Made by a program: the position numbers and the translations under genes
Shown: piece by piece, positions 1 through 6,200 of the stretch
Layout: each line of letters starts with the position of its first letter
Position numbering within the stretch: position 1 is the stretch's first letter
Notes under the pieces: generated by a model
What the model was told of the DNA's origin: nothing
Databases searched by the model: none
The model's input: only the letters and a program-made list of their open reading frames with translations
DNA from: Deltaproteobacteria bacterium
Lineage (GTDB): Bacteria; Desulfobacterota; Desulfuromonadia; Desulfuromonadales; Geopsychrobacteraceae
Direction of reading: 5' to 3'
Length of the DNA: 9,632 nt
Assembly (NCBI GenBank): GCA_009993495.1
Contig: JAACTI010000231.1
Span: forward strand, 1-9,632

Positions 1-30
1 GGAGATTTTGCTTGCGTTTAAGTATTTCAC

Positions 31-63
31 TTGACCCCTTGAACCCTGGAATCCTCGAACCCT
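31..63. repeat. Degenerate tandem repeat, four units of 8-9 bp
   Basis: Four consecutive units of the form TTGAAYCCT can be read: TTGACCCC (31-38), TTGAACCCT (39-47), GGAATCCT (48-55) and CGAACCCT (56-63). They share a GAAYCCT-like core with drift between copies. No reading frame or RNA structure explains them. Similar short TTGAACCC-type arrays occur between genes in several Desulfobacterota-like genomes, but that is recollection rather than a search. The rest of 1-207 shows no convincing gene; a short CCCA/TGGG inverted repeat near 69-80 is too weak to call a terminator. Confidence 0.5.
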
Positions 64-207
64 TTTTACCCACTAAATGGGAGAAGAACCATATTTTTTA
101 ACTTCCTCCCGAAACGGTGACAGAACACGCCAGGACGGCTTGCTCAAAAAGATGTGTAAACCCCGCCATAAAGCGCTGGAATAACGGTGTAAAAAGGAGA
201 TCCGGAA

Positions 208-441
208 TTGCTGATCGACGGCAGGGGAGAGGATGAATCCGTTCCCTACGAAAGGCTAAGAACATTGATCACCCAGGAGGCCTGTCTCCTGAGCGACTTC
301 ATTGAAGTTCTGGTGGACCGGGAGAGTTCGGCAAAGAAGATCAACATCCTGGCGAGCCTCGCGGGATATGAGACGGCCATCGAAAAAAGAGAGGGGCACT
401 GGGCACTGAAGGTCGATACCCGTCACCGGCGGTGCCGGTAA
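208..441 (+). CDS. TusA/SirA-fold small protein lacking the catalytic cysteine
   Basis: This is a 77-residue protein starting at TTG. A good ribosome binding site, AAGGAG (194-199), lies 8 nt upstream and supports the start. The sequence follows the TusA/YedF sulfur-carrier fold: first strand with D-G-R-G (residues 4-7), a helix around 13-29, then I-E-V-L-V-D (32-37), the second helix with N-I-L-A-S-L-A-G-Y (46-54) and a last strand H-W-A-L-K-V-D (64-70). In active TusA proteins a Cys-Pro-x-Pro motif follows D-x-R-G; here that stretch reads E-S-V-P (10-13), so the sulfur-accepting cysteine is replaced by Glu and only the second proline remains. C26 and C76 are not at the active position. A sulfur-carrier role is therefore unlikely; a binding or regulatory role is inference. 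The PilZ gene follows on the same strand after 78 nt. Confidence 0.72.
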   Translation: MLIDGRGEDESVPYERLRTLITQEACLLSDFIEVLVDRESSAKKINILASLAGYETAIEKREGHWALKVDTRHRRCR

Positions 442-519
442 TGGAGAGTGCATGGAAAATGGTTTGCCCGGCCGTGACCTGCTTTTCTTTTGACGGCCAT
501 TAACAGGGAGGGAAATCCG

Positions 520-813
520 GTGGAATATCGCAATAAGATCCGGAAACCTGTGAATTTCTCTTTCCAGTACACCCTGAAGGACGATCCTTCCGGATATCAG
601 ATCAAGGACGGCAAGGTTGTGGATCACAGCGAAAAAGGAATCCGTTTTGAAGCTATGGAGAAGCTCCCGATCGGGACAAGGCTCAGGCTGATCTTCAAAA
701 ATCCAGACCCCACCATCCAGGATTTCCGGCTCAAACCTGAGGGGGTTGTGGTCTGGAGCATCCAGCCCGATCCCAAAGAACCGGTTTTCCGGGTCGGGCT
801 GAAATATCTTTAA
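520..813 (+). CDS. PilZ-domain protein, putative c-di-GMP receptor
   Basis: This 97-residue protein consists almost entirely of one PilZ domain. The two ligand motifs of the family are both present: RxxxR as R4-N-K-I-R8 at the N-terminus, and DxSxxG as D35-H-S-E-K-G40. They are followed by the beta-barrel strands and the G-V-V-V-W-S and R-V-G-L-K-Y-L segments usual at the end. It should bind cyclic di-GMP and pass the signal to an unknown partner. I place the start at GTG 520 because GGGAGGG (506-512) sits 7 nt before it. A TTG at 490 in the same frame adds ten residues but has no ribosome binding site and would put extra sequence before the motif. It lies 78 nt after the TusA-like gene and may be cotranscribed with it. 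Its stop overlaps the stop of the convergent membrane-protein gene. Confidence 0.88.
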   Translation: MEYRNKIRKPVNFSFQYTLKDDPSGYQIKDGKVVDHSEKGIRFEAMEKLPIGTRLRLIFKNPDPTIQDFRLKPEGVVVWSIQPDPKEPVFRVGLKYL

Positions 814-1088
814 CGATCGCTTCCTTCCGGTGTTGCCGCAGCGTCATCCCCGGTTGGTCCTTTCATAGAAGAATCCATCAATTTCTGCCGGCTGGATGCC
901 CCCATGGATGATAGATCCGATATAAAATAAAATACACCTGCCAGGATCACGGCAACCAACAGAACGCCGAACCCGAGTTTGGGGCTCCGGTAAAAAATAA
1001 AAACAAGGAGCACGGCTACAACGATGACATAGGGTTGATTGGCGTGGTAATAGTTCACAGCATAGTTCATGATCTGAGTGATATCCAT
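810..1088 (-). CDS. Small membrane protein with two transmembrane helices, unknown function
   Basis: This 92-residue protein has a short polar N-terminus, two hydrophobic segments (about residues 20-33 and 38-57) joined by the tight basic turn Y-R-S-P-K, and a polar Ser/Lys/Asp-rich tail of about 34 residues. By the positive-inside rule the turn lies in the cytoplasm, so both ends should face the periplasm. I do not recognise a named family. The start is chosen at the second of two close ATGs: GGAGG at 1096-1100 is 7 nt from ATG 1088 but only 1 nt from ATG 1094. The TAA stop shares two bases with the TAA of the convergent PilZ gene. The MazG-like gene lies 73 nt upstream on the same strand and could share its transcript. 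Confidence 0.75.
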   Translation of the reverse strand: MDITQIMNYAVNYYHANQPYVIVVAVLLVFIFYRSPKLGFGVLLVAVILAGVFYFISDLSSMGASSRQKLMDSSMKGPTGDDAAATPEGSDR

Positions 1089-1161
1089 ATACATTCCTCC
1101 CTGAGTGATTTCATTATATCACAGGCCGGTGAAATTTCGAATCAAACAGTGGAGGAAGGGT

Positions 1162-1530
1162 TCACCTCTCATGCCGGTCCGGAAAACTCTCCTTGTATTC
1201 CGAATATTTCAGCGCTTTCCCCCGGACACGTTCCTTGGGATATTTCAGGGCATTCTTGTCCACCTTCCGATGGGCGGCATCTACCAGATCAATGCCGAGT
1301 TTCCTCGAAAGTTGAACGAGATAGATCAAAACATCCCCTAATTCATCCCGGATCTCGGCTCGCTTCTCATCGGGGAGTTCCATACTCTCAGCCTCAGTGA
1401 GCCACTGGAAATGTTCTACAACCTCAGCAGCCTCAACCGACAGGGCCATGGCAAGATTCTTGGGAGAATGGAAACGATCCCAGTCTCTCTCCTCGACAAA
1501 CTGCTGGATTTTCTGCGCCAGATCTTTCAT
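1162..1530 (-). CDS. MazG-like nucleotide pyrophosphohydrolase (RS21-C6/DCTPP1 type)
   Basis: This 122-residue all-alpha protein belongs to the MazG-like NTP pyrophosphohydrolases, which hydrolyse (d)NTPs to (d)NMP and pyrophosphate and act as house-cleaning enzymes. The magnesium-binding pattern is complete: E33-A-A-E36 in the second helix and E63-L-G-D66 in the third, 26 residues apart. The tail K-N-A-L-K-Y-P-x-E-R-V-R-G with K-Y-x-E-Y (about 92-112) is characteristic of the short RS21-C6/dCTPase group, whose members prefer dCTP and modified dCTP; the substrate here is inferred. Length fits a single-domain member rather than the two-domain MazG of E. coli. The start is ATG 1530, with GAGGAG about 6 nt upstream. 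It is transcribed divergently from the TusA-like gene at 1771. Confidence 0.92.
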   Translation of the reverse strand: MKDLAQKIQQFVEERDWDRFHSPKNLAMALSVEAAEVVEHFQWLTEAESMELPDEKRAEIRDELGDVLIYLVQLSRKLGIDLVDAAHRKVDKNALKYPKERVRGKALKYSEYKESFPDRHER

Positions 1531-1770
1531 CCCGATCTCCTCATCATTTCAGTAAAAGCCTGTTTTTTCATCCACTTATGACCGGTCTCACGCAGGCTAT
1601 CATAACGGCGGCCTTTACGCAAAATAAAAACCATGCTAACCTGAATATATGATTTAAAGTTTTTCAGCCGGATTGACGATAAGAGCGCTGAGGGTGTACG
1701 ATTCTTCATATTCGACATGCATCCGGTAAAAGACAACGACGGGAGTGCCCGTCCGAAAAGAGAGCGTTAA

Positions 1771-2223
1771 ATGGAGTTCAGTCTTAGCAAACTGGTGCGA
1801 TATCTGATCCGAAAAGCCAGACTCGTCAGGAAGGATACCGGAGCTGTCGTGGAAGTTGACGTGGAAGCCCCGGTCATGGTTCCCAAGGTCTGCGTGGTAC
1901 GGGCCCTGGTGGACCGGATGATCCCCGGCCAGCAGATCATTCTGAGGAGCACGGATCTCGAGATGCCTTGGGAGATGCAGCATTTCTGTAACATGTTAGG
2001 ACATGAACTGATGGACGTGGGCAGGGAAGACGACACCTACTTCTTCACCCTCAGGGTGCGGGGAGATGAGGACCGGCTCCCCTCGCAGGATCCTTTCCAG
2101 CTTGACCTCAGCCCGCAAAGCATGATCCGGACCGTGGATATCACCCCGAACAGGGAACCCTGGAGGCTTCAGGGATCCTCACGGCTGCTGCCGGCCTCCC
2201 GGCCTGCGCTCAAAGCAAAGTGA
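1771..2223 (+). CDS. TusA-fold protein lacking the catalytic cysteine, with N- and C-terminal extensions
   Basis: This is a 150-residue protein. The middle part (about 26-96) aligns without gaps to TusA sulfur carriers: V-E-V-D (27-30), then R-A-L-V-D-R-M-x-P-G-Q (44-54), a strand I-I-L-R-S-T-D, the distinctive H-F-C-N-M-L-G-H-E-L (71-80) matching the F-C-x-x-x-x-H-E-L of TusA, and a final strand Y-F-F-T-L-R-V (90-96). The position of the Cys-Pro-x-Pro motif reads M-V-P-K (36-39), so the persulfide cysteine is absent; C41 and C73 lie elsewhere. A basic helix (about 5-21) precedes the domain, and a roughly 50-residue Pro/Arg/Ser-rich tail, probably disordered, follows. Canonical TusA has about 80 residues. 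ATG 1771 follows directly on an in-frame TAA (1768-1770) and has only a weak purine-rich site, AAAAGAGAG, upstream. Function unknown; a sulfurtransferase role is unlikely without the cysteine. Confidence 0.75.
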   Translation: MEFSLSKLVRYLIRKARLVRKDTGAVVEVDVEAPVMVPKVCVVRALVDRMIPGQQIILRSTDLEMPWEMQHFCNMLGHELMDVGREDDTYFFTLRVRGDEDRLPSQDPFQLDLSPQSMIRTVDITPNREPWRLQGSSRLLPASRPALKAK

Positions 2224-2314
2224 CGTCATCTCCAAACCTGCTGTGCAGAAAATTACTGATTCCGTTCCCATAGAATCTCTTACCCATACTTTCCACATCC
2301 AATAAAAACTTGAC

Positions 2315-2337
2315 TTTTGATGATGCAATCATCAAAA
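2315..2337. terminator. Perfect 10-bp dyad between convergent genes, possible bidirectional terminator
   Basis: TTTTGATGAT (2315-2324), loop GCA, then ATCATCAAAA (2328-2337) form a perfect inverted repeat, followed on the plus strand by TTT. It lies between the end of the TusA-like gene (2223) and the end of cobD (2355), which converge, so a bidirectional terminator is the natural reading. The stem is AT-rich, so termination would be weak, and the dyad could equally bind a regulator. A TTGACT (2310-2315) and CAAAAT (2333-2338) with 17-nt spacing also resemble a plus-strand promoter, but nothing on that strand downstream would be expressed. Confidence 0.4.
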
Positions 2338-2354
2338 TTTGGGATATTCAATAA

Positions 2355-3437
2355 TCATGCCAGCTTACGCACCGCCTTTTTCATGGCCTGGATCAGGAGG
2401 AGGTTTTCCTCGTGCATCCGTACGGCCACGCGGAAAAAAACGGGACCGAGGCCTGGGAATGAGGCGCAGTTGCGCACCAGGATCCCGGACCGGAGCAGGG
2501 ACTCAAAGAGACGTTCCGGTTCGGGGAGGGGAGGGGAGGTCTCAATGAGCAGAAAGTTTGCTTGTGAAGGGAAGACCCGGACACCGGGGATGCCGCCCAG
2601 TTCATGAATCAGATAATCCCTTTGCTCGCGGACCAGGGCGACCGCAGCCTGGCGGTACGCTTCATCGCTGAGTGCGGCGATTGCGGCCGCCTGGGAGAGG
2701 CGATTGACCGTCCAAGGTTCCTGGTGGATCCTGATCCTCTCCATGAGAGGTTCAGAACCGTACAAGGCGCCCGATCTGAGACCCGGTATCCCATAAAACT
2801 TGGTCAACGAACGGAGGACCAGGAGATTCTCGTATTCAGTCACCCGGAACCGGAACGACTCGCCCAGGACAAAGTCCATGAACGCCTCGTCAATCACAAG
2901 GGTGACCTTTGAGTCTCCGGACGCGGAAAGGATCTTTTTCATCTCACCGCAAGGAACCAAGCCGCCGGTAGGGTTGTTGGGATTGCAGATCAGGACCAGG
3001 TCCACATCCTTCTGCATCTGCTGGATGAACCGGTCCGTATCGAGGGCGAACGCCTCTTCCTTGCGGAGGGGAAAATGAACCACGGCAGACCCGGCCAAGG
3101 AAAGGGCACTCTCATAGTCCGAATAGGAGGGCATGGGGATCAGCGCCCTCTTGGGGCGGAGCACCCTTGGGATCAGATAGATGAATTCGGTGCTCCCGTT
3201 CCCCGCAAGGATATTCTCAGGCGGGATGCGGTCCCTTGAAGATAGAGTCTCCCTCAGGGTCATCGCATCGGTTTCCGGGTATTGCACCAGCCGGTCCATC
3301 TCCTGCAGGACGGCCTTGATCGCTGTTTTGGGCGTACCCAGGGGATTGATATTCGATGAAAAATCGAGGATCTCCTTCTCCGGGACACCGTACCGCCTCG
3401 ATATCTCTCTGAGATTTCCACCATGTAGTTGTTTCAT
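2355..3437 (-). CDS. cobD: L-threonine-O-3-phosphate decarboxylase CobD
   Basis: CobD is a PLP enzyme of aminotransferase fold type I that decarboxylates L-threonine phosphate to (R)-1-amino-2-propanol phosphate, the linker attached to the corrin ring in cobalamin assembly. Seen here: the CobD-type N-terminus H-G-G-N (5-8) and L-D-F-S-S-N-I-N-P-L-G (24-34), N-P-N-N-P-T-G (152-158), the pyridine-nitrogen aspartate in V-I-D-E-A-F (D183), and the PLP lysine in S-L-T-K-F-Y-G-I-P-G-L-R (K213). At 360 residues it matches Salmonella CobD. HisC is the close alternative, but the N-terminal H-G-G-N and N-I-N-P-L-G block favours CobD. I chose ATG 3437; a more upstream ATG at 3521 would add 28 residues read from the repeat element. 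No strong ribosome binding site is visible. It follows the B12 uptake operon, which suggests salvage of incomplete corrinoids. It may be cotranscribed, or have its own promoter, after the 201-nt gap. Confidence 0.9.
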   Translation of the reverse strand: MKQLHGGNLREISRRYGVPEKEILDFSSNINPLGTPKTAIKAVLQEMDRLVQYPETDAMTLRETLSSRDRIPPENILAGNGSTEFIYLIPRVLRPKRALIPMPSYSDYESALSLAGSAVVHFPLRKEEAFALDTDRFIQQMQKDVDLVLICNPNNPTGGLVPCGEMKKILSASGDSKVTLVIDEAFMDFVLGESFRFRVTEYENLLVLRSLTKFYGIPGLRSGALYGSEPLMERIRIHQEPWTVNRLSQAAAIAALSDEAYRQAAVALVREQRDYLIHELGGIPGVRVFPSQANFLLIETSPPLPEPERLFESLLRSGILVRNCASFPGLGPVFFRVAVRMHEENLLLIQAMKKAVRKLA

Positions 3438-3465
3438 AACTGATCCCGCAAAAAAGTTAGGATGA

Positions 3466-3623
3466 ACCAGAGCACACAGAGAAAAAACCTTTTTGCCACG
3501 AATGAACACGAATCTACACAAAAAAACGGCTGTTGTTTATTTGTGCCAATTCGTGGCTAAATAGTTTTTTTAGTGCCTTTGTGCCTTGGTGGCGGAAAAG
3601 GCTTTTCTCTGTGTACTCTGTGG
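3466..3623. repeat. Nested inverted-repeat element, about 158 bp, between tonB and cobD
   Basis: The gap between tonB and cobD is filled by a large imperfect palindrome. The outer arms are 3466-3494 (containing ACACAGAGAAAA) and 3594-3623 (containing TTTTCTCTGTGTACTCTG). The inner arms are GCCACGAAT at 3495-3503 and its complement ATTCGTGGC at 3549-3557, with further partial matches inside (AACACGAAT and CACAAATAAA-type segments). It has no coding content and looks like a dispersed intergenic repeat; I recall similar CCACGAATGAACACGAAT / CTCTGTGTACTCTGTGG sequences in many genomes. As RNA it could fold into a long hairpin about 30 nt before cobD, and so could end or attenuate transcription from the upstream operon. 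Confidence 0.8.
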
Positions 3624-3638
3624 TGAAATATTATCTCC

Positions 3639-4439
3639 CTACTGAAGCACAAATCTCACGGTAAGCAATGCCTCGGATTTTACATTGTTCCCGTTGACTC
3701 TGGCCGGCACAAAGGTGGACTCTCGGATCGCTTTGGCCGCCGCCTGATCAAAACCGAATCCTGCCGTCTCAATCACTTCCATATGAGTCAGGCGTCCGGT
3801 TTCATCGATCATCAGCTTGAGCACCACCTGATCCTCTTTTCCACGCCGTCTGGCAGAGTCAGGATAGACCGGCATGACCTGCTCATGGAATCGGGGTCCA
3901 TTATTCCCGCCAAACGCACCGGAGTACAATGCACCCAATGACACATGACCTTCCAAATCCGCCTTTTCAAATCCCGCGATATCCTGCCCCGATCCCTTTG
4001 AGACCAGGGAATCCACGGCAGCATCCCGAGGCCTTGCCTCCTTGTCCCCATGGTCTTGAACCTCGGTCTCCTCTTCATGCCGGACGGGCGCCCCGGCCAT
4101 GATTGTCGCTTTGATCACAGACGGAGCAGGAACCTGGGGGGGATTTTGTTGATCCGACCTGACCGACTTTGACTCCCTCTTCTGGTCTGCCTTGAGGTCT
4201 CTGCCGGGAATGGCCGAGCGGCTTTGCTTTTCAGATCCATGATTCATGGTCCCACCCTGCGGGCCGCCGGGATCTGCGATCATGAGTGAGTCCTTTCCAT
4301 CCGCCATGAAGACATTGATGGTTCCGGGCCCGCCTGTGATACGGCCAAGGCCCGTGGAAAAGATCGCACCCATCAGGATCAGATGGACGAGCACGGAACC
4401 TGCAATAGAAAATATCTGATGCCGTCTGTTTTCAATCAT
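3639..4439 (-). CDS. tonB: TonB energy transducer of the B12 uptake operon
   Basis: TonB is anchored in the inner membrane and transmits proton-motive-force energy from ExbBD to outer-membrane receptors. In this 266-residue protein the N-terminal anchor (about 9-28) contains the S-x-x-x-H motif (S15-V-L-V-H19) needed for coupling to ExbB/ExbD. The C-terminal TonB domain (about 187-266) has the usual M-P-V-Y-P-x-x-A-R (189-197), I-D-E-T-G-R-L (211-217), A-A-x-x-A-I-R and F-V-P-A (243-246) blocks and a final strand V-R-F-V-L. The linker is polar, rich in Gln, Lys, Glu, Asp and Gly, not the long Glu-Pro/Lys-Pro repeat of enteric TonB. Its ATG overlaps the btuD stop (ATGA), which implies translational coupling and a TonB dedicated to this receptor. 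No exbB or exbD lies in the window, so those proteins must come from elsewhere. Confidence 0.92.
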   Translation of the reverse strand: MIENRRHQIFSIAGSVLVHLILMGAIFSTGLGRITGGPGTINVFMADGKDSLMIADPGGPQGGTMNHGSEKQSRSAIPGRDLKADQKRESKSVRSDQQNPPQVPAPSVIKATIMAGAPVRHEEETEVQDHGDKEARPRDAAVDSLVSKGSGQDIAGFEKADLEGHVSLGALYSGAFGGNNGPRFHEQVMPVYPDSARRRGKEDQVVLKLMIDETGRLTHMEVIETAGFGFDQAAAKAIRESTFVPARVNGNNVKSEALLTVRFVLQ

Positions 4440-5209
4440 CGCAATCCATTCTTATCTTCCATCCGTTCAAACCCGAACGAGACCGTGCCGTTTTCATGAT
4501 GATAGATCATGACATCCACATCAAAAGCCTCCCGCAGCAAATCACGGGTGATGGTCTCAAGCGGTCTCCCCTCTGTGATGATCCTTCCCTCTTTGACCAC
4601 ATAGACCTTATCGAACTGAAAGGCCAGATTGATATCATGAAGGGCCATGACGATGGATATATGCTTTTGATGCCTCAGATCCTTGAGGAGCCTCATCAAT
4701 TCTATCTGGAACCGGATATCCAGATTGGCCAGAGGTTCATCCAGAAGAAGAATGCCGGCCCCCTGCAGCAGGGTCATGGCGAGAAAGGCCCTCCTCCTCT
4801 CCCCGCCGCTCAGTTCGCCGATCAGGGAATCTCCTTTGTCCGCAAGCCCCACCGTGGCCACGGCTTCATCCGGAGTCAGGTCCGGGGGGATGTCATAGGG
4901 ATAGAGCCCCATGCGGACGAGTTCATTCACCCGGAAGGGCACATGAACGTCCAGCATCTGCGGGAGATAGCTGACCAGTTTTGCCCGGTCTCTATCTCTG
5001 TAGTGATGAATGGCCTTTCCCCAGAGGGTGATCTCTCCTGCGCCGGGCCGGAGGGTCCCGGCAGCGAGTTTCAGGATCGTGGATTTCCCCGATCCGTTCG
5101 CACCGATGAGACCGATAAACTCGCCGCTTTCAACCGAAAGGCACAGGTTATCAATGGCGGGATCTCCATTGTAGGAAAAGGAAACATTCGACAGATCGAG
5201 CATGCCCAT
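4436..5209 (-). CDS. btuD: Vitamin B12 ABC transporter ATP-binding protein BtuD
   Basis: This is the cytoplasmic ATPase that powers BtuC. All ABC motifs are intact in the 257 residues: Walker A G-A-N-G-S-G-K-S-T (36-44), Q-loop Q84, signature L-S-G-G-E (133-137), Walker B I-L-L-L-D-E-P (153-159) with catalytic E158, D-loop A-N-L-D (161-164) and switch H191. It belongs to the FecE/BtuD/HmuV branch serving iron-siderophore, heme and cobalamin importers. B12 specificity is inferred from the riboswitch-led operon, not from this protein alone. It starts 16 nt after the btuC stop with GGGGAAG ahead. ATG 5209 and ATG 5203 are both possible and differ by two residues. Its stop overlaps the tonB start by 4 nt. 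Confidence 0.92.
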   Translation of the reverse strand: MGMLDLSNVSFSYNGDPAIDNLCLSVESGEFIGLIGANGSGKSTILKLAAGTLRPGAGEITLWGKAIHHYRDRDRAKLVSYLPQMLDVHVPFRVNELVRMGLYPYDIPPDLTPDEAVATVGLADKGDSLIGELSGGERRRAFLAMTLLQGAGILLLDEPLANLDIRFQIELMRLLKDLRHQKHISIVMALHDINLAFQFDKVYVVKEGRIITEGRPLETITRDLLREAFDVDVMIYHHENGTVSFGFERMEDKNGLR

Positions 5210-5225
5210 TCTTCTTCCCCGGCTC

Positions 5226-6191
5226 CTATGATTCCCCGAGAATATCCTTCTGCTTCAGCAGATAAAGAAAATAAGGAGCGCCGAGAACGGCCGTGATGAT
5301 CCCCGACGGGAGTTCCATAGGCGCAACCGCCGTTCTTCCGATGGTATCGGCCGTACAGAGGAGAGCTCCGCCTGCAACCACGGACAAGGGGATCAGGACC
5401 CTGTTGTCGGAGCCCACAACAAATCGAATGATATGGGGCACCAGGAGACCGATAAAACCGACCACACCGCCCATGGAGACCGAAGCGGCCGTCATCAACC
5501 CCACGGCCAGAAAGAGGATCCATCTCTCCCGGCCCGGATTGAACCCAAGACTGTGGGCGATATCATCTCCCAGCATGAGCGCATTCAACCCCTTGGCCCT
5601 CCACAGAGAGAGGATCAGGCCGATCAATATCAGAACAAACCCGTAGGGGATCAACGACCAGTCGGCCATGGCCAGATCACCGAAGATCCAGAGAATGGCC
5701 CGCCTCATCCCCTCATCGGATGAAAGAGACATCATGAGCATGAGCAGGGACGAAAAGAGAAACCCAACTCCCACGCCGGCCAGCAGCAGCCTTTCCGGCC
5801 ACAACCCGCCCCTTCTGTAGCCCATGGCCCCCACGGCGATCCCTGTGAGTACGGCCCCCACAAAGGCAAAGACAGGGATGGTGAAAAATCCGAAGGCTGT
5901 GCTCCCAAGCAAGAGGCCGAGTGCGGCGAGGAGGGCCGCGCCGCTCGAGATGCCGAGGATGTATGGATCCGCAAGGGGATTCCTCAGTATCCCCTGAAGC
6001 ACCGCACCGGATGCACCCAATGCCCCTCCCATGAGCAGGGAAAGGATCACGCGGGGAAGACGGATCGAGAGCAGGATCTGCCGCGAGACCTCATCCATCT
6101 GCAGGGGATTGATCCATTTCGGCCCCACGCAAAGAGAGAGCACCGCGAGGCATACGGACCCGATGATCATCCATAAGGTCTGCTTCTTCAT
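5226..6191 (-). CDS. btuC: Vitamin B12 ABC transporter permease BtuC (FecCD family)
   Basis: This 321-residue inner-membrane permease is close in length to the 326 of E. coli BtuC and should have about ten helices, working as a homodimer with BtuD. Family hallmarks: R-L-P-R-V (44-48) before the second helix, L-R-N-P-L-A-D-P-Y-I-L-G-I-S-S-G-A (69-85), the cytoplasmic coupling segment with L-G-D-D-I-A-H-S-L-G (207-216), G-G-V-V-G-F-I-G-L-L-V-P-H-I-I-R (241-256), and P-S-G-I-I-T-A-V-L-G-A-P-Y-F-L-Y-L-L (295-312). The sequence alone would also fit a siderophore or heme permease; the cobalamin call rests on the riboswitch, the BtuF-like partner and CobD nearby. The gene starts 9 nt after the btuF stop, with a modest AGGG site. 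Confidence 0.92.
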   Translation of the reverse strand: MKKQTLWMIIGSVCLAVLSLCVGPKWINPLQMDEVSRQILLSIRLPRVILSLLMGGALGASGAVLQGILRNPLADPYILGISSGAALLAALGLLLGSTAFGFFTIPVFAFVGAVLTGIAVGAMGYRRGGLWPERLLLAGVGVGFLFSSLLMLMMSLSSDEGMRRAILWIFGDLAMADWSLIPYGFVLILIGLILSLWRAKGLNALMLGDDIAHSLGFNPGRERWILFLAVGLMTAASVSMGGVVGFIGLLVPHIIRFVVGSDNRVLIPLSVVAGGALLCTADTIGRTAVAPMELPSGIITAVLGAPYFLYLLKQKDILGES

Positions 6192-6200
6192 GACCCTGCC

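Noticed and set aside
140..172. Promoter from TTGCTC (140-145) and CATAAA (167-172) before the first gene
   Set aside because: The spacing is 21 nt, outside the usual 15-19 range, and neither box is close to consensus.
256..627. Minus-strand frame opposite the first TusA-like and PilZ genes
   Set aside because: It lies across two plus-strand genes with proper ribosome binding sites and recognisable domains; its own sequence shows no motif.
1527..1736. Minus-strand reading frame overlapping the mazG start by ATGA, including a 35-residue version from ATG 1634
   Set aside because: The ATGA overlap is suggestive, but no ribosome binding site precedes either ATG, the product matches no family I know, and mazG has its own strong site inside this frame.
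1654..2036. Minus-strand frames opposite the second TusA-like gene
   Set aside because: They are shadows of a plus-strand gene with clear domain similarity and have no recognisable product.
3438..3521. Longer CobD starting at ATG 3521
   Set aside because: The extra 28 residues are encoded by the inverted-repeat element, and CobD proteins normally begin a few residues before H-G-G-N.
4496..5296. 266-residue plus-strand open frame opposite btuD
   Set aside because: Long, but it is antisense to an ATPase with all ABC motifs intact, and its translation shows no family features.
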